NCBI GenBank assembly: GCA_902494345.1
Contig: CABUSV010000001.1
Span: 171,750 to 235,749, forward strand
DNA length: 64,000 nucleotides
DNA from: an uncultured Collinsella sp.
GTDB lineage: Bacteria; Actinomycetota; Coriobacteriia; Coriobacteriales; Coriobacteriaceae
Direction of reading: 5' to 3'
The position numbers and the translations under genes are program-made. Shown here one piece after another: positions 15,330 through 25,134 of the stretch (the stretch's first letter is position 1; each line of letters starts with the position of its first letter). The notes under the pieces are model-generated. The model did no database searches and had not been told where the DNA came from. It was given only the letters and a program-made list of their open reading frames with translations.

Positions 15330-17183
15330 ATGCCCGAGAAGATTGAAGAGCTGGTACGCGCTGCGCTTGCTGCGGCCCAGGAGGCCGGCGACCTTTCCGC
15401 ATTTGAACTTGACGATTGCGCCATCGAGCGACCGGCTGACACTTCTCATGGCGAGTGGACCTCTACCATGGCCCTGAAGTCCGCCAAGCTGGCCCATTGC
15501 GCCCCGCGCAAGATCGCCGAGGCCATCGTTGCCCATATGCCCGAGGACCCCGCGATCGAGAAGGTCGAGATCGCAGGCCCCGGCTTCATCAACTTCTACC
15601 TCTCCGTTGCCGTCAAGAATGCCATCTTTGGCGAGGCTCGCGAGAAGGGCATGGACTTCGCTAAGTCCAACGTCGGTGGTGGCCTGAAGACCCAGGTCGA
15701 GTTCGTTTCCGCTAACCCCGTCGGCCCCATGCACATCGGCCACGGCCGCTGGGCCGCGCTGGGCGACTCGCTCTGCCGTGTCATGGACCACGCCGGTTAC
15801 GACATCCAGCGTGAGTTCTACATCAACGACCACGGCTCTCAGATGAACACCTTCGGCAACTCCATCAGCACGCGCTATATGCAGCTTGCCGACATCATCG
15901 CCAAGCAGGGCGTTGATATCGACGAGGCTCACAAGCTGCTGATCGCCGACCGCGACGCCTTTGTTGCCGACGAGAACGACGAGCACCCCGAGACCCATCC
16001 GTATCAGGATAACTTTGCCGAGACTCTGGGCAAGGACTCCTACGGCGGCGACTACATCATCGACGAGGCTGCCGAGTTCTGGCGCACCGACGGCGATAAG
16101 TGGGTCGACGCCGATCCTCAGGAGCGCATGGAGAGCTTCCGCGAGCGCGGCTACGTAAAGATGGTCGACAACATGCGCGACCTCTGCCACGCCGTCAATT
16201 GCGACTTCGATCGTTGGTACTCCGAGCGTTCGCTGTACGTGAAGGACACCGAGGGTGAGACCGCCGGCACCTCCGCCGTTGACCGCGCTTTTGAGAAGCT
16301 CGACAAGATGGGCTACCTCTATACCAAGGACGGTGCCCTGTGGTTCCGCTCCACCGACCTGGGCGATGACAAGGACCGCGTCCTGATCAAGTCCGACGGC
16401 GAGTACACCTACTTCGCCTCCGACGTTGCCTATCACTGGGATAAGTTCCAGCGCGTTGACCACGTCATCGACATTTGGGGCGCCGACCACCACGGTTACA
16501 TCGAGCGCGTCCGCTGCGTCTGCGACGCTCTGGGTTACCCCGGCAAGTTTGAGGTTCTGCTGGGCCAGCTCGTCAACCTGCTGCGCAACGGCAAACCCGT
16601 CCGTATGTCCAAGCGTAAGGGCACCATGGTGACCCTGCAGGAGCTCGTCGACGAGGTCGGCTCCGACGCTGCCCGTTACACGCTCATCTCCAAGAGCTCC
16701 AACCAGATGGTCGACTTCGATATCGAGGCCGTCAAGAAGCGCGACAACTCCAACCCGGTGTACTACGTGCAGTACGCTCACGCCCGCGTGTGCTCCATTC
16801 TGCGCCGTGCCGCCGACGTTACGCCCGAGCAGGCTGACGAGATGGGCATGAAGGCCGTCGCCGCCAAGGCCATCGGTGAGAACGTCGATTACTCGCTGCT
16901 GACCGACCCGACCGAGCTCGCCCTTTCGCGTAAGCTCAACGAGCTCACCGACCTCATCGCCAGCTGCGCTCGCGACCGCGCTCCGTTCCGTCTGACGCAC
17001 TTTGCCGAGGAGCTCGCCGGCGACTTCCACAGCTTCTATGCTGCCTGCCAGGTGCTGCCGAGCGAGGGCCGTCCCGTCGACCCCGAGCTTTCGCGCGCCC
17101 GTCTGGCCGCTTGCGATGCCGTCCGCGTGACGCTCGCCCTGGTGCTCACCCTCGTTGGCGTTTCCGCTCCCGAGCAGATGTAA
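15330..17183 (+). CDS. argS: arginyl-tRNA synthetase
   Basis: 617 residues, a class Ia synthetase charging tRNA-Arg. The N-terminal additional domain is followed by 'VEFVSANPVGPMHIGHGRWAALGD', which contains the HIGH-type motif 'HIGHGR'. The KMSKS-type loop is 'RMSKRKGTMVTLQELVDEVG'. The C-terminal anticodon-binding DALR domain begins near 'YYVQYAHARVCSI'. The start is fixed by AAGGAGG five bases before ATG 15330; the open frame extends to 15261 without support. Codon use is strongly biased to C-ending codons, suggesting high expression. Confidence 0.97.
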   Translation: MPEKIEELVRAALAAAQEAGDLSAFELDDCAIERPADTSHGEWTSTMALKSAKLAHCAPRKIAEAIVAHMPEDPAIEKVEIAGPGFINFYLSVAVKNAIFGEAREKGMDFAKSNVGGGLKTQVEFVSANPVGPMHIGHGRWAALGDSLCRVMDHAGYDIQREFYINDHGSQMNTFGNSISTRYMQLADIIAKQGVDIDEAHKLLIADRDAFVADENDEHPETHPYQDNFAETLGKDSYGGDYIIDEAAEFWRTDGDKWVDADPQERMESFRERGYVKMVDNMRDLCHAVNCDFDRWYSERSLYVKDTEGETAGTSAVDRAFEKLDKMGYLYTKDGALWFRSTDLGDDKDRVLIKSDGEYTYFASDVAYHWDKFQRVDHVIDIWGADHHGYIERVRCVCDALGYPGKFEVLLGQLVNLLRNGKPVRMSKRKGTMVTLQELVDEVGSDAARYTLISKSSNQMVDFDIEAVKKRDNSNPVYYVQYAHARVCSILRRAADVTPEQADEMGMKAVAAKAIGENVDYSLLTDPTELALSRKLNELTDLIASCARDRAPFRLTHFAEELAGDFHSFYAACQVLPSEGRPVDPELSRARLAACDAVRVTLALVLTLVGVSAPEQM

Positions 17184-17229
17184 GCTACGGATCATTTGAC
17201 CGTGTAGGTTCGGCTTTGCTGAGCCCTAT

Positions 17230-17262
17230 AAGCCCGATCTCCATGCGGAGGTCGGGCTTTTT
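17230..17262 (+). terminator. argS terminator
   Basis: AAGCCCGATCTCC and GGAGGTCGGGCTT with a four-base loop, then T-run. Confidence 0.85.
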
Positions 17263-17339
17263 GCGTTTGGTGAGACTATTTGGTTTGCTGGGAAATGCTA
17301 CCAAATCGCAACTATACCGGTTTACGGGACTGAATCGCT

Positions 17340-17765
17340 AACTGGCGACCATGGTGCCAATAGCAAAAGTAAACCCGCAGGTAGATGGCTTATTGTTTCT
17401 TGATAATGCAGGGTATGGTTGGCTTGCAGCATCCTGGCCCCGTAATCCGGCGTAGTTTTGAAAATTGTCCCTTGGGGACGGAGGAAAACGGATCATTTTT
17501 GTCTCGAAGAGGGGTGGCGGGATACCGTCCGTCACGAATTGGGCTCATCTCCTACGTTTGGACGCATATCCCGAACCATGCCGAAAAGTACGATATTAAA
17601 ACCGCAGGTAGCAGACTCGTTGTTTTTGAAAAAAACAAGGGTATGGTCAGGGGCTCGGGGCAAACGTAGCAGATGGGCGCGATTCGTGGCGCGGCTATTC
17701 CGGGTGCCACGGCTTCACTCCTCTGGCGCGACATTTCAAGGCGCTTTTGAGGAGGAGTGTCCCTG
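17340..17765. repeat. gene-free stretch with diverged direct repeats
   Basis: No convincing gene lies between argS and rho; the open frames here lack ribosome binding sites and family features. Two diverged copies of the same passage can be seen. One is near 17365-17420 (ACCCGCAGGTAG ... TTGTTTCTTG ... GGGTATGGT). The other is near 17595-17650 (ACCGCAGGTAG ... TTGTTTTTGA ... GGGTATGGTC). Between them runs CCCTTGGGGACGGAGGAAAACGG (17467-17489, quoted in pieces: CCCTTGGGGACGG, AGGAAAACGG). These look like decayed repetitive intergenic sequence. Confidence 0.45.
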
Positions 17766-17799
17766 ATGACTGGGCGTTTAAGAACGTCCAATGACTAAG

Positions 17800-17827
17800 T
17801 TGCAGGTGGCGGCGGTTGTGTTACACT
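17800..17827 (+). promoter_or_regulatory. putative rho promoter
   Basis: TTGCAG (17800-17805) and TACACT (17822-17827) with a 16-bp spacer. It would give a leader of roughly 135-140 nt before the GTG start, long enough for the autogenous attenuation known for rho in other bacteria (inference). Confidence 0.45.
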
Positions 17828-17971
17828 AACGCTGCGTATATGACGCAAATATCTCGATACAGATCAATGATGTCCGTCGGTATTTGACGGAACTAGACTG
17901 TTTAGCCGCCCTGAAGGTTTATGCAGGGAGCATGTGATCACAGGGCTTGAAAAGAAAGTTGAGCAAACACT

Positions 17972-20527
17972 GTGTCTGATCAACAGCAAGAAAACGAAAT
18001 AACGACGACGCAAGCCGCTCCCGCTGCACCGGTTGCGTCGGACCAGGTCGCGGCGCCCGCGCAAACCTCGGCTCCTGAGACGCCTAAGGCTGCAACGGCT
18101 GAGAAGGCCGTGCCTGCAACTGGTGAGGAGGCTGTTCCGGCAAAGCCCAAGCGTACGCGCCGCACGGTCAAGCCTGCTGCTGACGGCGAGGAGGTCACCA
18201 AGCCCAAGCGCCGTACCACGCGCACGACGCGCGCCAAGCGCACCGTTGCAGCTGACTCCTCGGCGCCGATTTCCGATGAGGTCGCGCAGGCACGTGCGTT
18301 GGCGCAGATTAGCGAGGCTCAGGTGGTGCGCGCCCGCCGTCGTGCTGCCGAGCACGAGGCCGCGGCTCTGACCGAGCTTGCAGCTCCGTCTGTGCCCGAG
18401 ACACCTGCCGCCACCGAGACCCCTGTCGCCGACCAGCCGACCGAGAAGCCGGTACCGCGCACACGCCGTCGCACGGCTGCTAAGGCCGAGCAGGTTGCCG
18501 ATCAGGTAACCCCCGAGCTCACTGAGGCTTCGGTCCGTTCCGTGGCAGGGGAGGGCACATCGCCTGTTGAGCCCGCTGCGTCTGTCGAGGCCAGCGAAGT
18601 TCCCGTTGTCGATCCGGCTTTGCGCCCGCACCGTCGCGGTCGCAAGCCCAAGGCCTTCGTCGAGGCAGAGAAGGCCGCAGCCGCAGCTGCAGCCGCTCGG
18701 GATGCTGCGGCGACCGCCGAGTCTGCAACCGCTGCCGATGCACCCGTCCAGGATGCTACGACTTCCGAGGCCGCTCCCGCCGATGTCGAGCTCGCCGATG
18801 TCCGTCCTGGTCGCAGCCATCGTACTGCTGCTAAGCGCACGTCCAAGGCTAAGGCTGCCAAGAAGGGCGCGTCCGAGGATTCCGCCGAGACGACCGTCGA
18901 TGCATCGGCTGATGCCGCCGAGTCCCAGGACGTCGAACAACCTGCGTCCGAGAAGCCCAAGCGCGGTCGTAAGAAGTCCGCTAAGGCCAAGACGTCCGAG
19001 CAGCAGGCTGATGTCGAAGCGCAGGTCGATTCCGGCGCCGAGGCCAATGACGCTGCTGCGGCCAATGCCGACGCCGCCGCAACTGATGGTGCCGCGCCCG
19101 CCGAGGCCGAAGACGGCGCTCGCCCCAACCGTCGCCAGCACAAGCGTAACGACGAGCGCAACGACCGCAAGGACGAGCGCAACAACGACCGTCGCAACCG
19201 CCAGCGCGATCGCAAACAGCGCAACAAGGAGCGCAACGCCGCCCCCACCGAGCCCACGCTTTCGCGCGAGGAACTCGCGGCCATGAAGGTCGCCGAGCTG
19301 CGCGAGAAGGCCAAGGAGTTCGAGATCGAGACGACCGGCAAGAAGAAGGCCGAGCTCGTCGAGGAGATCTACACCACTGCCGCGAAGGCCGAGGGCTTCC
19401 GCGACATCAAGGGCATCCTGCAGATTCGTCCGGACAGCTCCGGTATCATCCATGCCCACGGTTACATGAAGTCCAACGACGACGCCTTCGTCCCCGCCTA
19501 CCTCATCCGCTCCGCGCGTCTGCGCACGGGCGACGTCATCGAGGGCTCGCTTCGTCCTTCGCGCGGCGGCGACAAGCGCGCCGGCCTCGCCAAAATCACG
19601 ACCGTCAACGGTCTAGACCCCGAGCAGATTCGCAACCGCCCCAAGTTTGGTGACCTCACCCCGGTCTATCCCAACGAGCCGCTGCGCATGGAGCACGGCA
19701 AGGACTCCATTACCGGTCGCGCCATCGACATCGTGTCGCCGATCGGCAAGGGTCAGCGTGGCCTGATCGTGTCCCCGCCCAAGGCCGGCAAGACCACGAT
19801 CCTCAAGAAGATCTGCCAGTCTATCTCGATTAACAACCCCGAGGTGCACCTCATCTGCCTGCTCGTCGACGAGCGCCCCGAAGAGGTCACCGATATGCAG
19901 CGTTCCATCAAGGGCGAGGTTGTGGCGTCGACCTTCGATATGCCCGCCGACAACCACACTCGTGTGGCAGAGCTCGTCATCGAGCGCGCCAAGCGCATCG
20001 TGGAGCTGGGCGGCGATGTTGTGGTGGTGCTCGACTCCATCACGCGTCTTGCCCGCGCGTACAACTTGGCGGCGCCCGCCTCAGGCCGCATCCTTTCGGG
20101 CGGCGTCGATTCGGCGGCACTGTATCCGCCCAAGCGCTTCCTGGGCGCAGCCCGCAACATCGAGAACGGTGGCTCGCTCACCATCCTGGCCTCTGCCCTC
20201 ATCGACACCGGTTCCAAGATGGACGAGGTCATCTTTGAGGAGTTCAAGGGCACCGGCAACATGGAACTCAAGCTCGACCGCGATCTTGCCGACCGCCGCA
20301 TCTTCCCGGCCATCGACCCCGTTGCCTCCGGTACGCGCAACGAGGATCTGCTGGTCGACGAGCAGATGCGCCCGTTTGTCTTTGGCCTGCGTCGCATTCT
20401 TGCCGGCATGAACAACACCGAGCGCGCGGCCGCATCGTTTATCAAGGGTCTTAAGGGCACCAACACCAACCAGGAGTTCCTGGTGCGTTCGGCCAAAAAG
20501 CACAGCGACTACGAGCAGACGTTCTAG
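17972..20527 (+). CDS. rho: transcription termination factor Rho
   Basis: 851 residues, about twice the length of E. coli Rho. The first 430 residues or so are low-complexity: Ala/Pro/Glu tracts with many K/R-rich patches ('KPKRTRRTVKP', 'KRGRKKSAKAK'), ending in an Arg/Asn/Asp-rich run near residue 390-430 ('RNDERNDRKDERNNDRRNR'). Then come the Rho N-terminal helical domain ('LREKAKEFEIETTGKKKAELVEEI'), the cold-shock RNA-binding domain, and the ATPase with Walker A 'PPKAGKTTILKK' and 'VVVLDSITRLARAYN'. Long basic inserts are common in Actinomycetota Rho and help it bind structured GC-rich RNA. The start codon is GTG with a weak ribosome binding site. Confidence 0.96.
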   Translation: MSDQQQENEITTTQAAPAAPVASDQVAAPAQTSAPETPKAATAEKAVPATGEEAVPAKPKRTRRTVKPAADGEEVTKPKRRTTRTTRAKRTVAADSSAPISDEVAQARALAQISEAQVVRARRRAAEHEAAALTELAAPSVPETPAATETPVADQPTEKPVPRTRRRTAAKAEQVADQVTPELTEASVRSVAGEGTSPVEPAASVEASEVPVVDPALRPHRRGRKPKAFVEAEKAAAAAAAARDAAATAESATAADAPVQDATTSEAAPADVELADVRPGRSHRTAAKRTSKAKAAKKGASEDSAETTVDASADAAESQDVEQPASEKPKRGRKKSAKAKTSEQQADVEAQVDSGAEANDAAAANADAAATDGAAPAEAEDGARPNRRQHKRNDERNDRKDERNNDRRNRQRDRKQRNKERNAAPTEPTLSREELAAMKVAELREKAKEFEIETTGKKKAELVEEIYTTAAKAEGFRDIKGILQIRPDSSGIIHAHGYMKSNDDAFVPAYLIRSARLRTGDVIEGSLRPSRGGDKRAGLAKITTVNGLDPEQIRNRPKFGDLTPVYPNEPLRMEHGKDSITGRAIDIVSPIGKGQRGLIVSPPKAGKTTILKKICQSISINNPEVHLICLLVDERPEEVTDMQRSIKGEVVASTFDMPADNHTRVAELVIERAKRIVELGGDVVVVLDSITRLARAYNLAAPASGRILSGGVDSAALYPPKRFLGAARNIENGGSLTILASALIDTGSKMDEVIFEEFKGTGNMELKLDRDLADRRIFPAIDPVASGTRNEDLLVDEQMRPFVFGLRRILAGMNNTERAAASFIKGLKGTNTNQEFLVRSAKKHSDYEQTF

Positions 20528-20564
20528 GTTGTCATCCACACGCAGCGATAGTCATCAATGCAAT

Positions 20565-20597
20565 AAAGGGTCGGGGCTTTGAGCCTCGGCCCTTTTC
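20565..20597 (+). terminator. rho terminator
   Basis: AAAGGGTCGGGGC pairs with GCCTCGGCCCTTTT around a short loop, with T-rich end. Confidence 0.8.
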
Positions 20598-20838
20598 TAT
20601 ATCGCCGCTCCGCGCTTTTTTGACCATAAGACTGGCAAGCAGCAGGTTTCCCGTTTCAATCCGACATCGTCGCTTGCAATCGACAGGGCGGTTTCGCATA
20701 ATAGCTTTTAAGCTTCGCGACGGAAAACGCAGATGAAACGAACCATATACCGTTGCTTTGGGGCATAGCCCCGCTTCATCTTCTCTCGCGCAGCCAACTG
20801 AATGATGCGATTTGGGTGCTGGAAGATGGGGAGAGCTC

Positions 20839-22239
20839 ATGGCTTCTTCTGATGCAACACAACGAGCAGTCCTTGCCGGACTTTCGTGCGGGATCGGCCT
20901 TGCCGCTCCCGTGGTTATGTATGCCGCGACGCTGCCGTTTTCGTCGGTGAACGAGACGGTCGTGGCGGGTGCGGTTCCCTTCGCCGTGGGCGCGGTGGCG
21001 GGCGTGGGTATCTATGCCGCCTCGCTGGGTATCTCCGAGTACCGTGCGCAGCGTGAAGAGCGTCTGTTCCAGCCCGATGCCATGGGCGGTGCCGCCAATC
21101 TCAATCAGCATCAAAGCGAGTTCAAGACCGCCTCGATTCCAGCTCAGCAGCAGGATGCGACTCCTTACGCTGCGACTTCTGCTTCTCAGGCTCAGGCGGA
21201 GCAGTCTACCTCGGCATTCCTTTCCGGCCTGACTGGTGCGTTCCAGCGCCGTCATGCCGATGATGGTGTCCCTACCATCGCTCGAGCCGCAGATGCCATG
21301 GACGAGGACGAGGCTTGGTCCATGATCGACAGTATGCTCGACGATGATTCGCCGGTGAGCTGCGACCCTGCACACTCGCGCGACGCCTATCAAGTCGCCA
21401 TCGACGAGCTCACCAACGGCGGGCAGACCGGCTCCTTCAATCGCGACGACATCGCCGCCGCGGCACGCGCCGTGTCTGGTTCCCAGGCCGCCCCTGCGGG
21501 CAGCACGGCGGCTTTCGTGGCACTCGTTGCCAACGCGGCAGCCAATAACGCCTACAACGCTACCTCGGCGGACGCGAACGCTTCTGCCGACAATTCGTAC
21601 GTTGATGAAGCCATGACTGCGGACGAGGAGGCCGTTGCCGCCCGCCGTGCCGCCGAAAGCTCGTTGTGGGGCGCTCCTGCCCAGCAGCAGGCGGCTGAGG
21701 CTGCGCCGTACAATGCAAACCTCGCCAGCATGCCTATCATCTCCGGTGCCGTGGACATCGATCTCGATGACCTCGATGAGCCTGCAGCCATCACCGCATC
21801 GATTGATGCCCAAGATCGCATCGACACCGGCGACCTTCCGGACGCCTCGCTCGAGGTTGATGTTCCCATGGCCGATTACTCGGGCCACGAGGACATGTGG
21901 GCCGCCGCCACCGCGATTCTGGATGAGATTGACGAGCCTGCTCCTGTTGCAGCCCCCGCTCCCGTCGCTGCCCCTCAGCCTGCTGCCCCCGCCTATGTCG
22001 GCCGTCACAGTGCTGTGTTCCCCGAGGATACTGCCCGTATCTCGCGCGAGAGCATCGAGCGGGCCGAGGCTATTGCCGCCGGCATTATGGAAAACCGTCG
22101 TCACGAGCGCGTCAATCAGATCCTCGAGGAAGAGATCGAGCGCCTGCAGTCCTCAACTGCCAAGCGTACGGGCCGTGCCTATCTGAGCGTTATCGAGGGC
22201 GGTACCGCCAGCTTCGCGCCGCTCCGCGCGGAGGCATAA
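20839..22239 (+). CDS. hypothetical membrane protein with long acidic tail
   Basis: 466 residues; no family recognised. Two hydrophobic helices lie at about residues 10-30 ('AVLAGLSCGIGLAAPVVMYAA') and 40-60 ('VAGAVPFAVGAVAGVGIYAA'). The rest is an Ala-, Asp- and Gln-rich, low-complexity region without clear domains, apart from a short helical C-terminal part ('SRESIERAEAIAAGIMENRRHERVNQILEEEIERL', in pieces). The N-terminus may anchor a largely disordered cytoplasmic region. ATG 20839 follows GGGGAGAG. A VanZ-like gene starts eight bases after its stop, so they are probably co-transcribed. Confidence 0.75.
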   Translation: MASSDATQRAVLAGLSCGIGLAAPVVMYAATLPFSSVNETVVAGAVPFAVGAVAGVGIYAASLGISEYRAQREERLFQPDAMGGAANLNQHQSEFKTASIPAQQQDATPYAATSASQAQAEQSTSAFLSGLTGAFQRRHADDGVPTIARAADAMDEDEAWSMIDSMLDDDSPVSCDPAHSRDAYQVAIDELTNGGQTGSFNRDDIAAAARAVSGSQAAPAGSTAAFVALVANAAANNAYNATSADANASADNSYVDEAMTADEEAVAARRAAESSLWGAPAQQQAAEAAPYNANLASMPIISGAVDIDLDDLDEPAAITASIDAQDRIDTGDLPDASLEVDVPMADYSGHEDMWAAATAILDEIDEPAPVAAPAPVAAPQPAAPAYVGRHSAVFPEDTARISRESIERAEAIAAGIMENRRHERVNQILEEEIERLQSSTAKRTGRAYLSVIEGGTASFAPLRAEA

Positions 22240-22246
22240 CTTCTGC

Positions 22247-22696
22247 ATGGCTAAGATCAATCGAAAATGGGCGGTTGTAACCTGCCTGATGGCGCTCTTG
22301 ATCTGGGGCAATTCGCTGGTTCCCGGCTCGGGGTCGGGCTCGCTGAGCCTAACGGTCATGGAAGCTATCCGCGGTTTCCTGCACAGCGTGGGACTTCCAT
22401 ATGAATGGGTGACCAACTTTGTTGTTCGCAAGTGCGCGCATTTTACCGAGTATATGGTGCTCGGCATCTTGGCAACGCACGCCTTTGATTTTGAGGGCCG
22501 GCGCACCTTTGACGTGCTGCTGCCCACGGCGGTGTTCCTGCTGTTGATTCCCTCAATCGACGAGACGATTCAGCTCTTTGTGCCGGGACGCGCCGGCATG
22601 ATCACCGATGTGATGATCGACTGCTGTGGAGCGGCAACGGGCGTTGTGCTCCGATATCTCTTACGGTCGCTGATGTGCGCCAAAAAGGCCGCCTAG
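22247..22696 (+). CDS. VanZ-family membrane protein
   Basis: 149 residues with four hydrophobic segments. The VanZ signature is 'FVVRKCAHFTEYMVLGIL' and, later, 'PSIDETIQLFVPGRAGMITDVMIDCCG'. VanZ-like proteins are small integral membrane proteins of uncertain role; the founder gives low-level teicoplanin resistance. No van cluster is nearby, so this is probably a housekeeping relative. Its ribosome binding site lies inside the end of the preceding gene, consistent with an operon. A strong terminator overlaps its 3' end. Confidence 0.88.
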   Translation: MAKINRKWAVVTCLMALLIWGNSLVPGSGSGSLSLTVMEAIRGFLHSVGLPYEWVTNFVVRKCAHFTEYMVLGILATHAFDFEGRRTFDVLLPTAVFLLLIPSIDETIQLFVPGRAGMITDVMIDCCGAATGVVLRYLLRSLMCAKKAA

Positions 22697-22728
22697 GACG
22701 TATTGTTTGGTCCTAGGCGGCCTTTTTT
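22682..22728 (+). terminator. terminator after the VanZ-like gene
   Basis: AAGGCCGCCTAGGAC and TCCTAGGCGGCCTT arms, then six T. The first arm includes the stop codon region of the gene. Confidence 0.9.
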
Positions 22729-22810
22729 ATTTGAGGGCTTATATGAGGCGTGGTGACGTCGTTCCGTAGGTCGGATTTGCCGGGCGCGCCACGCCCTGTG
22801 GGTGCGTCTG

Positions 22811-23701
22811 CTACTGAAGCGCCTGTGCGCCCAGGGCCAGGCAGCCCATGATGCCCTGCTTGCCCTCGAGGCTGTTGTTGACAATGTAGGTATCGATGTC
22901 GTTGACCTCGGGCGTGACGATATAGCCGTTGAGCATCTCGGCGCACTTCTTGCGTGCGAGCGGCACGATGGGGGTGTGGTCGGCCACGCCGCCGCCGATG
23001 ATGATCTTTTGCGGCGCGTAGCACAGCGTGTAGGTCATGAGTGCCTGTGCCAGATAGCCGGCGAGCAGGTCCATGGCCTCCGGGTCATCGGCCATGTCTC
23101 CGGCGCTCTTGCCATCCCAGCGCTTTTTAACGCCGGGGCCGGCAATGAGGCCCTCTAGGCAGTTGTCGTGGAAGGGGCAGGCGCTGTGCTCGCCAATGGT
23201 GTCGCGCGGGTCGCGCGTGACCAGGATGTGGCCAGCCTCGGGATGCATCATGCCGTGCACGAGCTTACCGCCCGAGAGCACGCCGGCGCCCACGCCGGTG
23301 CCGATGGTCAGATACACAACGTCAGTGAGGCCCTGGGCGCAACCAAAGGTGACCTCGCCCAGGCAGGCGACGTTGACGTCGGTGTCGTAGCCGCAGGGAA
23401 TATTGAGCTCGTTTTGGATGGTGCCCAGCAGATCAAAGTAGCGCCATGCCGTTTTGGGCGTCTCCAGGATCTTGCCGTATTGGGGCGAGGCAGGGTTGAC
23501 TGCGGTGGGGCCAAAGGCGCCGATGCCCAGCGCGGCGATGCCCTTGTTCGCAAACCACGCGTTGACGGCCTCGACGGTCTCCTGCGGGGTCGTGGTCGCG
23601 ATCTGCTCACGCTCCAGGACCGTGCCGTCTGCATAGCCCGTGGCGCAGACCATCTTGGTGCCGCCGGCCTCGAGCGCTCCGATAAGCTGCTGCTCTGCCA
23701 T
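22811..23701 (-). CDS. ROK-family sugar kinase (fructokinase-like)
   Basis: 296 residues. The ATP-binding 'GALEAGGTKMVCATG' opens the protein and 'VVYLTIGTGVGAGVLSGGKLVHG' is the second phosphate loop. The ROK zinc site is visible in 'HPEAGHILVTRDP' and 'ACPFHDNCLEGLIAGPG'. The 'LEAGGTK' start and the HxxxC-type zinc site resemble ScrK/YdhR fructokinases. It would phosphorylate a hexose, probably fructose, on entry to glycolysis. GAGAGAGGAATATT precedes the ATG. No sugar transporter is adjacent. Confidence 0.88.
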   Translation of the reverse strand: MAEQQLIGALEAGGTKMVCATGYADGTVLEREQIATTTPQETVEAVNAWFANKGIAALGIGAFGPTAVNPASPQYGKILETPKTAWRYFDLLGTIQNELNIPCGYDTDVNVACLGEVTFGCAQGLTDVVYLTIGTGVGAGVLSGGKLVHGMMHPEAGHILVTRDPRDTIGEHSACPFHDNCLEGLIAGPGVKKRWDGKSAGDMADDPEAMDLLAGYLAQALMTYTLCYAPQKIIIGGGVADHTPIVPLARKKCAEMLNGYIVTPEVNDIDTYIVNNSLEGKQGIMGCLALGAQALQ

Positions 23702-23775
23702 AATATTCCTCTCTCTGGGACGAGTTGCTCCGTGACTAAAGTATAAGGCTCTAAACCATTTAAGAAAGCGCTATA

Positions 23776-23817
23776 AAAAGAAGCCTCGCAACGTGGCGGG
23801 CGGTGCGGGGCTTCTTT
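23776..23817 (-). terminator. terminator of the aminotransferase gene
   Basis: AAAGAAGCCTCGCA and TGCGGGGCTTCTTT arms with one G-U/A-C difference. On the minus strand it ends in T-rich sequence, 25 bp past the aminotransferase stop. Confidence 0.75.
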
Positions 23818-23842
23818 GGTTGCTTTAGTTGCCGGGCCGTCC

Positions 23843-25024
23843 TTACCCGCGCGGCTTGATTTTATCACGTAGCGACTTGAGGTTCTCCAGTGCCGCGTTA
23901 AGCGTCTCATCCCGCTTGGCAAAGTGGAAACGAATCAGATGGTTGACAGGCTCGCGGAAGAAGCTCGAGCCGGGCACGGCGCCCACGCCCACCTTGGATG
24001 CGAGGTCCTCGCAGAATTCGAGGTCGCTGTCATAGCCAAACTCAGAGATGTCCATCATGACGTAGTAGGCGCCCTGCGGCACGTTATGCTCAAGACCGAT
24101 GCTATCGAGCCCCTGGCAGAACAGGTCGCGTTTGGCGGTGTAGAGGTCGAGGACCTCATCGTAATAGCTGTCGTCGAAGTTGAGGGCGGTGACAACGGCT
24201 TCCTGCAGGGGAGCGGCGGCACCCACGGTGAGGAAGTCGTGGACCTTTTTGATGCGCTCGGTGATTTCGGCAGGGGCGATAGTGTAGCCCAGACGCCAGC
24301 CGGTGATGGAGTAGGTCTTGGACAGCGAGCTGCAGCTGATGGTGCGCTCAAACATGCCGGGCAGCGTGGCCATATAGACGTGCTCGTGGGGCGCGTAGAC
24401 GATGTGCTCGTAGACCTCGTCGGTGATGCAGTAGGTGTCGTACTTTTTGCAGAGGTCGGCGATAAAGGTGAGCTCATCGCGTGTAAAGACCTTGCCGCAG
24501 GGGTTGGAAGGGTTGCACAGGACGATGGCCTTGGGGTCGTTGTCGCGGAAGGCCGCCTCGAGTGTCTCGCGGTCAAAGTCGAATGTGGGCGGGTTGAGCG
24601 GCACGTAGATGGGCTCGGCACCCGAAAGGATCGTGTCGGCGCCGTAGTTCTCGTAGAACGGCGAGAAGATGACGACCTTGTCGCCGGGGTTGGTGACCGT
24701 CATCATGGCGGCCATCATGGCCTCGGTGGAGCCGCAGGTGACTACGATATTCTCGTTGGGGTTCACCGGCATGCCCATAAAGTGCTCCTGTTTGGCGGCG
24801 AGCGCCTCGCGCATGGCCTGGGAGCCCCAGGTGATGGAGTACTGGTGGTAAAGCGGCTTGGGGTCGGTGGCGATGGTGCCCAGACTATTGAGCAGCTGCG
24901 CCGGGGGATCGAAGTCGGGGAAGCCCTGCGACAGGTTGACGGCGCCATACTTGTTGGAGATGCGCGTCATACGGCGGATGACCGAATCGGTAAACGTTGC
25001 CGTGCGGTTGGAGAGTTCTTTCAT
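23843..25024 (-). CDS. class I/II pyridoxal-phosphate aminotransferase
   Basis: 393 residues. The PLP lysine is in 'SSLSKTYSITGWRLGY' near residue 230, with the 'NPSNPCGKVFTRDEL' and 'ITDEVYEHIVY' motifs before it. An arginine near the C-terminus ('LIRFHFAKRDETL') should bind the substrate carboxylate. The N-terminal 'NKYGAVNLSQGFPDFDPP' is typical of the KAT/YbdL-type branch, which uses methionine, kynurenine or aromatic donors. ATG 25024 is preferred to 25042 because GAAAGGA sits correctly upstream. Exact substrate unknown. Confidence 0.92.
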   Translation of the reverse strand: MKELSNRTATFTDSVIRRMTRISNKYGAVNLSQGFPDFDPPAQLLNSLGTIATDPKPLYHQYSITWGSQAMREALAAKQEHFMGMPVNPNENIVVTCGSTEAMMAAMMTVTNPGDKVVIFSPFYENYGADTILSGAEPIYVPLNPPTFDFDRETLEAAFRDNDPKAIVLCNPSNPCGKVFTRDELTFIADLCKKYDTYCITDEVYEHIVYAPHEHVYMATLPGMFERTISCSSLSKTYSITGWRLGYTIAPAEITERIKKVHDFLTVGAAAPLQEAVVTALNFDDSYYDEVLDLYTAKRDLFCQGLDSIGLEHNVPQGAYYVMMDISEFGYDSDLEFCEDLASKVGVGAVPGSSFFREPVNHLIRFHFAKRDETLNAALENLKSLRDKIKPRG

Positions 25025-25134
25025 GCCGGTCCTTTCGAGCATTTGCAGTGGGGCAAGTTTACTCCTATGAAACCGGTGGGATTTGCTCGAAATGGATCCG
25101 AAAAACTCTTTTCAAAATTCTTGAAAATTGGGGC

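Noticed and set aside
17385..17669. Open frame between argS and rho
   Set aside because: Its codon use is unlike the neighbours, it has no good ribosome binding site, and it overlaps decayed repeats.
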